50,798 nt of DNA from Sphingomonas sp. SRS2. GTDB taxonomy: Bacteria; Pseudomonadota; Alphaproteobacteria; Sphingomonadales; Sphingomonadaceae. This document shows positions 8,496-16,856 of the stretch, piece after piece. The notes beneath the pieces are model-generated. The model worked only from the letters and a program-made list of their open reading frames with translations, was not told the origin of the DNA and did no database searches. The DNA is taken from NCBI RefSeq assembly GCF_000971055.1, contig NZ_LARW01000073.1:1-50798 (forward strand). Reading direction: 5' to 3'. Position numbers and translations under genes: made by a program. Numbering within the stretch: the first letter of the stretch is position 1; every line of letters begins with the position of its first letter.

Positions 8496-9440
8496 ATGGA
8501 AACCCGGTCGAACCATGTTCTCGTCGGCGGCGTCGTGCTGGCGCTGATCGTCGCCCTCCTCGCCTTCATCGTCTGGCTGGCGGGGTTCAACACCGCGTCG
8601 GAACAGCGCTACGACATCTTCTTCAAGACCTCGGTCGATGGCCTGGCCAAGGGATCGCCGGTTCAGTTCGCCGGTGTGCCGGTCGGCAAGATCGAGGAAA
8701 TCAAGCTGCTGCCAGACAGTCCCGAATTCGTCCGCGTCCGCATCGCGATCGACAACGAGACGCCGATCCTGCAGGGCACCACCGCGACGATCGCCGGAGT
8801 AGGCTTCACCGGCGTCAGCCAGATCAACCTCGACGGCGCGGTTAAGGGCGCGCCGCCGATCACCGAGGCAGGCCCCTATGGCGAGCCGGTGATCCCGACC
8901 AAACCGGGTGCGCTGGGCGAACTGCTCAATTCGGCCCCCGAACTGCTCAACCGGATTTCGGCGCTGACCGAGCGGCTGACCCTGCTGCTCGACGACAAGA
9001 ACCAGAAGTCGATCAGCGGCATCCTCGCCCATGTCGACCGGCTGAGCGGCGACCTCGCCGATCGCGGGCCCGAGATCGCGGCGGCGATCGTCCAGCTCAA
9101 GGCGACGATGGAGCAGGCCGGCAACGCCGCGCAGCGCGTCGGCGACCTGGCCGAGACGACCAACGGCGTTATGGCGAGCGAAGTCCGCCCGGCGATGGCC
9201 AACCTCAACAAGGCGACCACCGCCGCCCAGCATACGATGGAATCGCTCGACGCGGCGATCACCGACGCGCGCCCGGGCATCAAGGCCTTCTCGACCCAGA
9301 CGGTGCCGCAGATCAACCAGCTCGCCCGCAACCTCGCCGAGATGTCCGAGTCGCTCAATGCGATCTCGTCCAAGCTCGATCGGGGCGGCGCGGGAGCGGT
9401 ACTCGGCGGGTCGAAGCTGCCCGACTATAAGGGACAATGA
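8496..9440 (+). CDS. mlaD: MlaD-type MCE domain protein
   Basis: Periplasmic substrate-binding subunit, anchored by one N-terminal helix (VLVGGVVLALIVALLAFIVWLAG). The MCE domain follows at about residues 40-115 (DIFFKTSVDGLAKGSPVQFAGVPVGKI, then TATIAGVGFTGVSQINLDG). The C-terminal half is a long helical segment (LLNRISALTERLTLLLDDKN onward) that is probably a coiled coil or tunnel-forming region, as in the longer alphaproteobacterial MlaD proteins. The ATG lies 7 bases past the mlaF stop. At 314 residues it is longer than E. coli MlaD (about 183). Confidence 0.94.
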   Translation: METRSNHVLVGGVVLALIVALLAFIVWLAGFNTASEQRYDIFFKTSVDGLAKGSPVQFAGVPVGKIEEIKLLPDSPEFVRVRIAIDNETPILQGTTATIAGVGFTGVSQINLDGAVKGAPPITEAGPYGEPVIPTKPGALGELLNSAPELLNRISALTERLTLLLDDKNQKSISGILAHVDRLSGDLADRGPEIAAAIVQLKATMEQAGNAAQRVGDLAETTNGVMASEVRPAMANLNKATTAAQHTMESLDAAITDARPGIKAFSTQTVPQINQLARNLAEMSESLNAISSKLDRGGAGAVLGGSKLPDYKGQ

Positions 9441-10045
9441 GAATGACGATCCGCCGCTCGCTCCTCGCGCCAATCACCGCCCTGGCCGCTGCCGGCCTGC
9501 TTTCTGGCTGCATCAGCCTCGGCGAAGACCCGCCCAAGCAGCTGCTCGGCCTGACCTCGGACGCGCGCGTCGCGGCCGATCAGGGCAAGGTGGCAAGCGA
9601 CAAGAATGCGATCAGCGTCGCGGTGCCCGCTTTGCCCCCGGCGCTGCGCAACCAGCGGGTCGCGGTACAGTCGGGCGCGGCCTTCGCCTATCTGCCCAAA
9701 TCGGCCTGGGTCGACACCCCGGCGAGCATGTTCCGCGCGGTACTGGCCGAGACGATCGAGGCAAAGACCGGCCGCTTCGTCCCCGACCAGCGCAACGGCG
9801 CGATCACTCCCGACACGCGGCTCGGCGGCACGCTGTCGGCCTTCCAGCTGCTCGGCGGCCAGGGCAAGGTCGTCGTGATGTTCGACGCGACCCTGTCGAA
9901 AAGCGGTTCGGACCAGATCCGCACCCGCCGCTTCGAGGCGACAGCCCCGGCCGGCGGCGAAGACCCGACCAGCGTCAGCGCCGCGCTGAACCGCGCGGCA
10001 AATGCCCTCGCGGGCGATGTCGCGGACTGGGTTGGGACGAATTAA
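9437..10045 (+). CDS. ABC-type transport auxiliary lipoprotein, PqiC-like
   Basis: A 202-residue lipoprotein. The signal peptide ends in the lipobox LLSGC (lipidated C25), followed by a domain of the ABC transport auxiliary family (PqiC/DUF330): strands such as AISVAVPALPPALRNQRVAVQSG and a FVPDQRNGAITPDTRLGGTLSAFQLLGG segment. The ATG overlaps the mlaD stop (ATGA); an alternative ATG is at 9443. It probably sits in the outer membrane inner leaflet or periplasm and completes the lipid path that MlaA/MlaC serve in E. coli. Its place as the last gene in an MCE operon is a common alphaproteobacterial layout. Confidence 0.88.
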   Translation: MRMTIRRSLLAPITALAAAGLLSGCISLGEDPPKQLLGLTSDARVAADQGKVASDKNAISVAVPALPPALRNQRVAVQSGAAFAYLPKSAWVDTPASMFRAVLAETIEAKTGRFVPDQRNGAITPDTRLGGTLSAFQLLGGQGKVVVMFDATLSKSGSDQIRTRRFEATAPAGGEDPTSVSAALNRAANALAGDVADWVGTN

Positions 10046-10046
10046 T

Positions 10047-10139
10047 CGTCGCCCCGGCGGAGGCCGGGGCCGCCGCCGGCTCTTGCCCCGACCTGATCTC
10101 AACAGCCTCTAACGGCCGGCCTCCGCCTGGGCGGCGGAG
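10047..10139. repeat. GC-rich intergenic palindromic repeat, copy 1
   Basis: Begins CGTCG then CCCCGGCGGAGGCCGGGG and ends with a looser opposite-strand counterpart (CGGCCTCCGCCTGGGCGG). It fills the space between the convergent lipoprotein and pepN genes. The same left module occurs at 23412-23436, 33676-33700 and, as a variant, 42032-42061. Confidence 0.75.
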
Positions 10140-10143
10140 AGGG

Positions 10144-12747
10144 CTAGACCAGGCTCTTCGATACCTGTTCGAAGACGTCTTTCGACAGGCCGGGTGTATC
10201 GATCATCCGCTGCAATTCCGCTTTCATCAACGCCGAGCGACCCACGTCGAAGCGCCGCCAGCGGCCGAGCGGGGGGACGAGTTTGGCGGCGGTCTGCGGG
10301 TTGAGCGCGTCGACCTTGAGCAGCATGTCCGCCAGGAAGCGGTAGCCGCGTCCGCTGGCGTCGTGGAAGATCAGCTGATTGCCCGACATCGCCCCGACCA
10401 CCGAGCGCAGCCGGTTGGGATTGGTCAGCGTGAAATCGGGATGCTTCACCAGCTCCTCGACACGGTCGAGCGTGTCGGGACGGATCGAAAAGGCCTGGGT
10501 CGAGAACCATTTGTCCATCACCAGCCCATTGTTGCGGAAACGATCGTAGAAGGCGGCGATGGCGGTGTCGCGTTCGGGGGTCATGCTGTTCGCCAATGTC
10601 CCGAACGCGCCCTGCCGGTCGGTCATGTTGTCGGCGTCCATGAACTGGCGCAGCGCCAGCTGCGGCGCATCCTCGGCGCCGCTCGCCATGATGAAGCCGA
10701 GCGCGATGGAGCGGAGCCGCCGGGCGCCCTTGGCCTGGGGGCTCAGTTCGAAACGGTTGGCCTTGGTCCGTTCATAGGCGTCGCGCCATTCGTCCTCCAG
10801 TTCGGAACCGAGGGCGCGGCGCAGCGCCTCGCGCGCCTTGTGGATCGCAACCGGATCGACCACCAGCATCTGGTCGCCGACAAAGCCTTCGGACGGCAGC
10901 AGCATCGTCTCGCCGATAAACGCCGAATCGAGCCGGGGGTCGGTCAGCGTGTTGCGGACCGCCTCAATGACTGCGCCATGATCGGCCTCGCCGGTCGCGA
11001 CCGCGCCGATCATCGTGTCGAGCATCAGCTGCTGCATCGCTTCGTAGCGGGCAAAGGGATCGTCGTCATGCGCCGACAGGAAGGCGAGATCGGCGGCGGA
11101 ACGGTCCGCATCGATCACCACCGGAGCCGAGAAGCCGCGATTGATCGACAGCACCGGGCGCTCCGCGATCCCTTCGAACAAAATCTCGGCGCGCTCGTCC
11201 TCGAACAGCACCAGCCGCTCCGCCTCGAACGGCTTGCCCGAAAGTTCGCCGAACAAAGCGATCTTGAGCGGGATCGGCATCGGCTTCTTCTCGGGCTGGC
11301 CCGGCGTCGGCGGCACCGTCTGTTCGAGGGTCAGTAGCGCACGGCCACCCGCCGGCTCGTGGGTCAGGGTCGCACGGACACGCGGCGTGCCCGCCTGACT
11401 GTACCAGAGCCGGAAATTGGTGAGATCGATCGCGCCGCCATCCTCCATCGCGACGACGAAATCCTCGCAGGTCGCCGCGGTCCCGTCATGGCGCGTGAAA
11501 TAGAGGTCGCACGCCGCCCGGAATTTCTGTGGCCCCAGCAGCGTGTGGAGCATGCGGATCACCTCGGCGCCCTTGTTGTAGACGGTCGCGGTGTAGAAGT
11601 TCGAGACTTCCATATAGCTTTCGGGGCGGATCGGATGCGCGAGCGGCCCGGCATCCTCCGGGAACTGCGCGGCACGCAGCAGACGGACATCCTCGATCCG
11701 CTTGACCGCGGCGGAGCCCTGATCGGCGGTGAAGCTCTGGTCGCGGAAGACGGTGAAGCCTTCCTTCAGCGACAGCTGAAACCAGTCGCGGCAGGTGACG
11801 CGGTTGCCCGACCAGTTATGGAAATATTCATGCGCGACGACCCCCGCCACGCCATCATAATCGATGTCGGTCGCGGTGTCAGGATCCGCGAGGATGTAGC
11901 GCGAGTTGAATATGTTGAGGCTCTTATTCTCCATCGCGCCGAAGTTGAAATCGGCCACCGCGACGATGTGAAACTCGCCCAGGTCATATTCGAGGCCATA
12001 GACCTTCTCGTCCCATGCCATCGATGCCTTGAGCGCCGCCATCGCATGACTGGTCTTGGGCAGATCGCTTTCGACCACCCAGATGGCCAGCTTTACCTCG
12101 CGGCCGCTCTTGGTGGTGAAATGGTCGATATTGGCCGAGAGGTTGGAGGCCACCAGCGCGAACAGATAGCTCGGCTTGGGGAAGGGGTCGTTCCAGACCG
12201 CGAAGTGCCGGCCATGGCCCAGGTCGCCGCTGTCGGTCATATTGCCGTTCGACAGCAGCACCGGGAAGCGCGCCTTGTCGGCCTCCAGCCGCACGGTGTA
12301 GCGGCTGAGCACATCGGGCCGGTCGAGGAAGAACACCATCCGCCGGAAGCCTTCCGGCTCGCACTGGGTGCACAGATTGCCACCCGAGGCGTAGAGTCCC
12401 ATCAGCTGCAAATTGGCTTCGGGGCTGATCTCCACCAGCGTTTCGACCCTGTGGGCATCGCCCGGCAGGTCGATCACCAGTTCGGACCCGTCCATCCGCC
12501 AGGCATCGGCCTGCGATTCGCCGTCGATCAGGACATGGACGGGGGTGATGCCGTCGCCGTGCAGGCGCAGGGGGCGGTTGTGCGCGCCGTTGCGGGTGAC
12601 GTCGAGTCGCCCCGTGACAAGCGTCTTTGCGGGATCGAGGACGAAGCCGAGGAAGACATCGGGCATCAGCCAGTCGGGCTTGTGATACTCCTCGCGGCGG
12701 ATCACGGGCGGATTGGCGGCGGCGTTCTGAATATCGAGCATGGCCAT
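10144..12747 (-). CDS. pepN: aminopeptidase N (M1 family)
   Basis: Zinc aminopeptidase of 867 residues that removes N-terminal residues during cytoplasmic peptide turnover. The exopeptidase motif GAMEN is present (NFGAMENKSLN). The zinc site is H306-EYFH-310 (VAHEYFHNWSGNRVTCRDWF) with the third ligand glutamate in LKEGFTVFRDQSF. The C-terminal half is helical repeat, as in E. coli PepN (870 residues). AGGAGG lies about 10 bases before the ATG; a second ATG two codons later is possible. It is monocistronic and divergent from the epimerase gene. Confidence 0.97.
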   Translation of the reverse strand: MAMLDIQNAAANPPVIRREEYHKPDWLMPDVFLGFVLDPAKTLVTGRLDVTRNGAHNRPLRLHGDGITPVHVLIDGESQADAWRMDGSELVIDLPGDAHRVETLVEISPEANLQLMGLYASGGNLCTQCEPEGFRRMVFFLDRPDVLSRYTVRLEADKARFPVLLSNGNMTDSGDLGHGRHFAVWNDPFPKPSYLFALVASNLSANIDHFTTKSGREVKLAIWVVESDLPKTSHAMAALKASMAWDEKVYGLEYDLGEFHIVAVADFNFGAMENKSLNIFNSRYILADPDTATDIDYDGVAGVVAHEYFHNWSGNRVTCRDWFQLSLKEGFTVFRDQSFTADQGSAAVKRIEDVRLLRAAQFPEDAGPLAHPIRPESYMEVSNFYTATVYNKGAEVIRMLHTLLGPQKFRAACDLYFTRHDGTAATCEDFVVAMEDGGAIDLTNFRLWYSQAGTPRVRATLTHEPAGGRALLTLEQTVPPTPGQPEKKPMPIPLKIALFGELSGKPFEAERLVLFEDERAEILFEGIAERPVLSINRGFSAPVVIDADRSAADLAFLSAHDDDPFARYEAMQQLMLDTMIGAVATGEADHGAVIEAVRNTLTDPRLDSAFIGETMLLPSEGFVGDQMLVVDPVAIHKAREALRRALGSELEDEWRDAYERTKANRFELSPQAKGARRLRSIALGFIMASGAEDAPQLALRQFMDADNMTDRQGAFGTLANSMTPERDTAIAAFYDRFRNNGLVMDKWFSTQAFSIRPDTLDRVEELVKHPDFTLTNPNRLRSVVGAMSGNQLIFHDASGRGYRFLADMLLKVDALNPQTAAKLVPPLGRWRRFDVGRSALMKAELQRMIDTPGLSKDVFEQVSKSLV

Positions 12748-12812
12748 GATCTAGGCCCCTCCTGACGTACAAACAATGCTGCGACCGATGTCAAAGCCGT
12801 CTATGCCGGGCC

Positions 12813-13652
12813 ATGGCGCATTTACTGGTATTCGGTCCCGGCTATACAGCATCGCATATCATGGCGGCGGCGCAAGCGCGCGGTTTTACCGCCGAAACGA
12901 TCACACGCGCCGGGTTCACGAACGACGACGCGGTACTGGCCGCGATCGGCCGGGCGACGCACATCCTGTCATCGGTTCCGCCCGATGGCGACCAGGATCC
13001 GGTGCTGGCGCGCTACGGCCTCGCGGTCGCCGCCTGCCGCGCCGAGTGGATCGGCTATCTCTCCTCGACCGGAGTCTATGGCGACACGGCCGGCGCTTGG
13101 GTCGACGAAAGCGCGCCGACCGGCGCGGGCCGCCGCACCGCGCGCAGCGCCGCCGACAGCGGCTGGGCCGCGCTCCACCCGGAAATCCGCGTCTTCCGCC
13201 TGCCCGGCATTTACGGTCCGGGCCGATCGCCGCTCGACCGGGTGGCGGCGGGGACCGCGCACCGCATCGATCTGCCCGGCCAGGTCTTCAGCCGCATCCA
13301 TGTCGACGACATCGCCGGCGGGGTGATGGCGAGCATCGATCGCGGCCCGCCCGGCATCTACAACGTCGCCGACGATCGCCCGGCCAGCCAGAACAGCGTG
13401 ATCGAGACGGCCTGCGCTCTGCTCAGCCTGCCGCTGCCCCCGCTGCGTACCCCCGACGAGGCCGGGCTCTCCCTCGCCGCCCGCGCCTTCTATTCGGAGA
13501 ACCGGCGAGTCGCGAACGGCAAGATGAAGCGCCTGCTACATTGGCAGCCGATCTATCCCGATCATGAGGCCGGACTGCGCGCCTTGAGCGCCACGACCAG
13601 CCCCGCCAGGGCGAGCAGCGATCCGGCGATGGCCGAGCCGGACCAGCGATAA
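12813..13652 (+). CDS. NAD(P)-dependent epimerase/reductase, SDR family
   Basis: A 279-residue extended short-chain dehydrogenase-like protein similar to YeeZ. The N-terminal nucleotide site reads LLVFGPGYTASHI, the active-site region is YLSSTGVYGD (Ser-Tyr), and LPGIYGPGRSPLDRV and SRIHVDDIAGGV are typical of the family. The substrate is unknown. The last ~30 residues (after YPDHEAGLRAL) are Ser/Ala/Pro-rich and encoded opposite the 3' end of the convergent DMT transporter, so they may be a readthrough tail beyond the ancestral end of the protein. Confidence 0.85.
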   Translation: MAHLLVFGPGYTASHIMAAAQARGFTAETITRAGFTNDDAVLAAIGRATHILSSVPPDGDQDPVLARYGLAVAACRAEWIGYLSSTGVYGDTAGAWVDESAPTGAGRRTARSAADSGWAALHPEIRVFRLPGIYGPGRSPLDRVAAGTAHRIDLPGQVFSRIHVDDIAGGVMASIDRGPPGIYNVADDRPASQNSVIETACALLSLPLPPLRTPDEAGLSLAARAFYSENRRVANGKMKRLLHWQPIYPDHEAGLRALSATTSPARASSDPAMAEPDQR

Positions 13653-14479
13653 CCCTCGAGCACCGTCGAGAAGATCATCGCGACCACCGGGGTCATCACC
13701 CCGGCATAGGCCGCCCGGCCGGGGCCGATCTGCCGCATCGCCGACAGATAGATGGGGAAGGTGATCGTCGAGCCGAACAGCGCGAGATAGAGGAGCGAGA
13801 GGATATAGGCCGGCCGTGGATCGAAAGCCGGTGGACCAGCCAGCACCAGCGCCAGCAGGGCGTTGATTATCGCTCCGGCGGTCATCGACCAGAACAGCAG
13901 GGTCGACCAGTGGAGCCGCGCGGCGCGGCGGCCCGATTGAAGCAGATTGCCGGCCGAGGCCGCCAGCATCCCGCACAGCGCGAGCGCGATGCCGAGCGCG
14001 GCGCGGCCGCCGCCCGATGACGCCGCCACGATCTCCTGCCGGAACAGCAGCAGCATGCCGGCCAGCGAGATCAGCGATCCGAGCGCGAAGTTGCGGCTGA
14101 AACGCTGGCCCAGGAACAGCCAGCCGAGCAGCGCATTCGGAATGATCAGCAAGGTGACGATCATCGCGACCAGCCCCGACGTGACATGGGCCTCGGCGTG
14201 GTAGATGAACAGGTAGTTGAGCGAGAACTGCGCCAGGCCGATCGCGGCGAGCAGGGGCAGGTCGCTCCGCCTGATGCGCAGGCTGGCCCCCTGCCAGCGT
14301 GCGAGCAGCACCATCGCCAGAGCGGCGATCGCAAAACGATAGGCCGTCGACCAGGCGGGATCGACGACTCCGAGCTGATAGCGGATCACCGTCCACGTCG
14401 ATCCCCAGATCAGCATCGTCAGCGCCAGCGGCCCCAACGCCCGCAGCGGCAGCGTGCCTGACGCGGCGGTCGTCGTCAT
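13562..14479 (-). CDS. EamA/DMT-family transporter
   Basis: A 305-residue inner membrane protein with two EamA repeats and about ten transmembrane helices, in the drug/metabolite transporter superfamily (RhaT/YdcZ-like). Conserved features are the start of repeat 1 (LTMLIWGSTWTVIRYQLG) and repeat 2 (ALALCGMLAASAGNLLQ), and PVVAMIFSTVLEGYRWSGSAIAGSLLALAG. The ATG at 14479 overlaps the stop of the threonine aldolase gene (ATGA), giving coupled translation. A longer frame to 14539 lies wholly inside the upstream gene. The substrate may be an amino acid given the neighbour, but this is inference. The 3' end overlaps the convergent epimerase gene by 91 bases. Confidence 0.9.
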   Translation of the reverse strand: MTTTAASGTLPLRALGPLALTMLIWGSTWTVIRYQLGVVDPAWSTAYRFAIAALAMVLLARWQGASLRIRRSDLPLLAAIGLAQFSLNYLFIYHAEAHVTSGLVAMIVTLLIIPNALLGWLFLGQRFSRNFALGSLISLAGMLLLFRQEIVAASSGGGRAALGIALALCGMLAASAGNLLQSGRRAARLHWSTLLFWSMTAGAIINALLALVLAGPPAFDPRPAYILSLLYLALFGSTITFPIYLSAMRQIGPGRAAYAGVMTPVVAMIFSTVLEGYRWSGSAIAGSLLALAGLVVALKARSPAS

Positions 14480-15495
14480 AGCGCGGCGATAGCCCGCGCC
14501 AGCGCGTCGACCTCGTCGGCCTGCTGGTCCCAGCTGCACACCAGCCGCGCGACCCCGGGCACCCAGTCGTAGAACTCGAAGCCCTGCGCCCGCAGCCCGG
14601 CCGCCTCGTCGCTGGTCAGGCGCAGAAATATCTCGTTCGCCTCGACCTCATGCAGCAACCGGTCGCGCGCGGCGTTGGCGATATGCGCGGCGGCGGCATT
14701 GGCGGCGCGGGCGTTGCGCAGCCAGACATCGCCGTTGAGCATCGCCAGCAACTGGGCCGCGGCGAAGCGGCCTTTCGACAGGAGGTGCCCGGCACGCTTG
14801 CGGCGATAGCGGGTCGCGGCGGCGAGTTCGGGCCGGAAGAAAATGATCGCCTCGGCGGTCATCCCGCCATTTTTGATGAAGCCGAAGCTCAGCACGTCGA
14901 CCCCGGCGCGCCATGTGAGATCGGCGGGCGAGCAGCCGAGCGTCGCCACCGCATTGGCGAAGCGCGCCCCGTCCATGTGGAGGCCAAGCCCGCGGCGCGT
15001 CGCCACATCGCCGATCGCGGCGACCTGATCCGGCGTATAGACCAGCCCATATTCGGTGGCGTTGGTGATCGAGATCGCCGCGGGCTGGGTCTGATGGACG
15101 TCGGTGCGAATCGACGCCGCCAGCGCCTCGATCCCCGCCGCGTCGAGCTTCGCCCCAGCACCCCTGGCCAGCATCAGCTTCGCGCCACCAGTGTAGAATT
15201 CGGGCGCACCGCATTCGTCACCCTGAATGTGCGCTTCCTCATGGCAGATCACCGCCTGATGCGGCTGGACCATCGCGGCGAGCGACAGCGCGTTGGCGGC
15301 GGTGCCGCTGGCAATCCACAACGCCGCGACATCAGTCCCGAACAGCGCGGAAAAGGCCGCGTCGAGCCCCTTGCTGAGCGCGTCGCCGTCATAAGCGGTG
15401 TCGGGCCGGTTCGCGTGGACAAGCGCCGCCATCACCTCGGGGCAGACGCTGGCTGCATTGTCGGAAAAGAAGCGCATGCGACGATTGAGAGGCAA
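14476..15495 (-). CDS. low-specificity L-threonine aldolase family protein
   Basis: PLP-dependent beta-eliminating lyase/threonine aldolase fold, 339 residues. It would cleave L-threonine or related beta-hydroxy amino acids to glycine and an aldehyde in the cytoplasm. Visible are the N-terminal FFSDNAASVCPEVMAAL, the cofactor region SGTAANALSL, HMDGARFANAVATLG (cofactor Asp), and the Schiff-base lysine in SFGFIKNGGM. An alternative ATG at 15477 starts directly at MRFFSDN; neither has a strong ribosome-binding site. It forms an operon with the DMT transporter downstream, with a 4-base overlap. Confidence 0.9.
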   Translation of the reverse strand: MPLNRRMRFFSDNAASVCPEVMAALVHANRPDTAYDGDALSKGLDAAFSALFGTDVAALWIASGTAANALSLAAMVQPHQAVICHEEAHIQGDECGAPEFYTGGAKLMLARGAGAKLDAAGIEALAASIRTDVHQTQPAAISITNATEYGLVYTPDQVAAIGDVATRRGLGLHMDGARFANAVATLGCSPADLTWRAGVDVLSFGFIKNGGMTAEAIIFFRPELAAATRYRRKRAGHLLSKGRFAAAQLLAMLNGDVWLRNARAANAAAAHIANAARDRLLHEVEANEIFLRLTSDEAAGLRAQGFEFYDWVPGVARLVCSWDQQADEVDALARAIAAL

Positions 15496-15507
15496 GCCCC
15501 CGGCAAG

Positions 15508-16356
15508 TCAATCCCAGTCGGCGGGCAGTCTCCCCATCGCACCGGCACGATAGCGCCCGACCGCCGCCTCGATCGCGGCCGGCGAGGACAGCACGAATGG
15601 TCCGTTGGTGACGCTGGGCACGTCCAGCGGAACCCCCGCCATCACCAGCAGCCGCGCCGCGCCGTCGATTACCTTCAGCCCGAGCCCGCCTTCGCCCCGC
15701 GCGAACACCGCCACCGCCGGCGCGGTGACATCGTCCGCGAGACCGTCGATCGCGATTGCCCCTTCGAACAGATAGAGCGCCAGCGAGCTGTGCCCGGCCG
15801 GCGGGGTCCAGTCGAAACGCTCGCCCTCCGCCAGCGTCACATCGAGCATCGTCAGCGGACTTGGCGTCGCAAAGGGGGCGTCGCCACCCGCGACGACACG
15901 CGCAGCGCCCCCGGCGGGCAGCGCGATCACCGGCACTGCGGCGGCGTCGACATGGGAAATATCGGCCGGCAGGCTCTCCTGTTCGACCGGCTGGCGGATG
16001 AATATCTGGAACCCTTCGGTTATCGTCCCCTCGATCGCCGGAATCTCCTCATGGACGATCCCGCTCCCGGCGGCGGTCCAATGAACCGCGCCGGGGCCGA
16101 TCACGCTGCGGTCGCCCCGGCTGTCGCGATTGGCCATCGCGCCTGGCGATTCTGGCAGGACATAGGTGACAGCCGAAAAGCCCGCATGCGGATGCGGCGG
16201 AAAGGTCGGCCCGGCCATGCGGAAATGATCGAGGTTGAGCCAGGGATCGGCTTCACGGCCGAAAATCTCCCCGCCGATCCGCAGCGCCTCGAAATAGCTG
16301 CCATGGCGGGCGGGTGCGGGGCGGGCGACGCGGACAACGGAGCGGGGATTTGCCAT
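15508..16356 (-). CDS. pirin family protein
   Basis: A 282-residue bicupin. The pirin N-terminal cupin shows FPPHPHAGFSAVTYVLPES (metal histidines), then VHWTAAGSGIVHEEIP supplies the next His and Glu. The C-terminal cupin is represented by AGHSSLALYLFEGAIAIDG. Pirins include quercetinase-like dioxygenases and proteins of unknown role, so the function here is open. The ATG at 16356 is preferred over 16389 because MANPRSVVRV matches the family start. It lies 12 bases upstream of the threonine aldolase gene on the same strand and probably heads that operon. Confidence 0.92.
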   Translation of the reverse strand: MANPRSVVRVARPAPARHGSYFEALRIGGEIFGREADPWLNLDHFRMAGPTFPPHPHAGFSAVTYVLPESPGAMANRDSRGDRSVIGPGAVHWTAAGSGIVHEEIPAIEGTITEGFQIFIRQPVEQESLPADISHVDAAAVPVIALPAGGAARVVAGGDAPFATPSPLTMLDVTLAEGERFDWTPPAGHSSLALYLFEGAIAIDGLADDVTAPAVAVFARGEGGLGLKVIDGAARLLVMAGVPLDVPSVTNGPFVLSSPAAIEAAVGRYRAGAMGRLPADWD

Positions 16357-16497
16357 AGTGGATGCACTTATGCGCCGAGTGGCAGGCAAATGATAGGCCC
16401 GCCTTTACCTGTCGTCACCGGCCGGAGCGATGCGCCGGAACAGATGCCGATCACCATGGGTTGGGAAGAGGAGCCAATGAAGACAGGACCATGAGCG

Positions 16498-16749
16498 ATG
16501 ATGATTACCGCGCTGCAATATTATGGCGCGGCGGCGGGCGCGATCGCCGCGCTGATCGTCTCGCTCGATCTCGGCCGCCGCTGGACCGGCTTCGGCTTCG
16601 TGATCTTCGTCACCTCCTCGATCGCCCTGATCGGCTGGGGCTTCCTGAAACCCGAGGCCGAAGGGATCGGCTGGCAGAATATCGTGCTGCTCGGGATCAA
16701 CGTGATCGGTGTATATCGCTATCTGCTGCGCAAAAACCCGCCCGCCTGA
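16498..16749 (+). CDS. small membrane protein, function unknown
   Basis: An 83-residue protein with three hydrophobic segments (YYGAAAGAIAALIVSLDL, FGFVIFVTSSIALIGWGFL and NIVLLGINVIGVYRYLL), so probably an integral inner membrane protein. A charged loop EAEGIGWQN separates the last two. Tandem ATGs at 16498 and 16501 make the start ambiguous. It stands alone between the divergent pirin gene and the convergent hppA. I do not recognise a characterised family. Confidence 0.7.
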   Translation: MMITALQYYGAAAGAIAALIVSLDLGRRWTGFGFVIFVTSSIALIGWGFLKPEAEGIGWQNIVLLGINVIGVYRYLLRKNPPA

Positions 16750-16798
16750 GCGAGGCGCGGGGCCAGCCTGAGCCATCTCCATAGTCCCGGACGCGGAA

Positions 16799-16826
16799 CG
16801 CCCGCCCGGATCACTCCGGACGGGCG
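16799..16826. terminator. strong hairpin between convergent genes
   Basis: Arms 16799-16810 and 16815-16826 pair at 11 of 12 positions around TCAC. It lies between the convergent small membrane protein and hppA genes and is followed on the plus strand by ctcttc. It probably works as a bidirectional terminator, though the T-tracts are poor. Confidence 0.6.
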
Positions 16827-16856
16827 CTCTTCAACCCGAAACCAGGTCGGATCACA

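Noticed and set aside
9358-11337. 659-codon plus-strand frame from mlaD into pepN
   Set aside because: It crosses the lipoprotein gene, an intergenic repeat and the antisense of pepN; no coherent protein.
14650-16494. 614-codon plus-strand frame opposite threonine aldolase and pirin
   Set aside because: It spans two well-supported minus-strand genes and lacks family features.
16477-16494. Five-codon ATG...TGA frame with a GGAG before the small membrane protein gene
   Set aside because: Too short to judge; no overlap or coupling geometry as clear as that at brnT.
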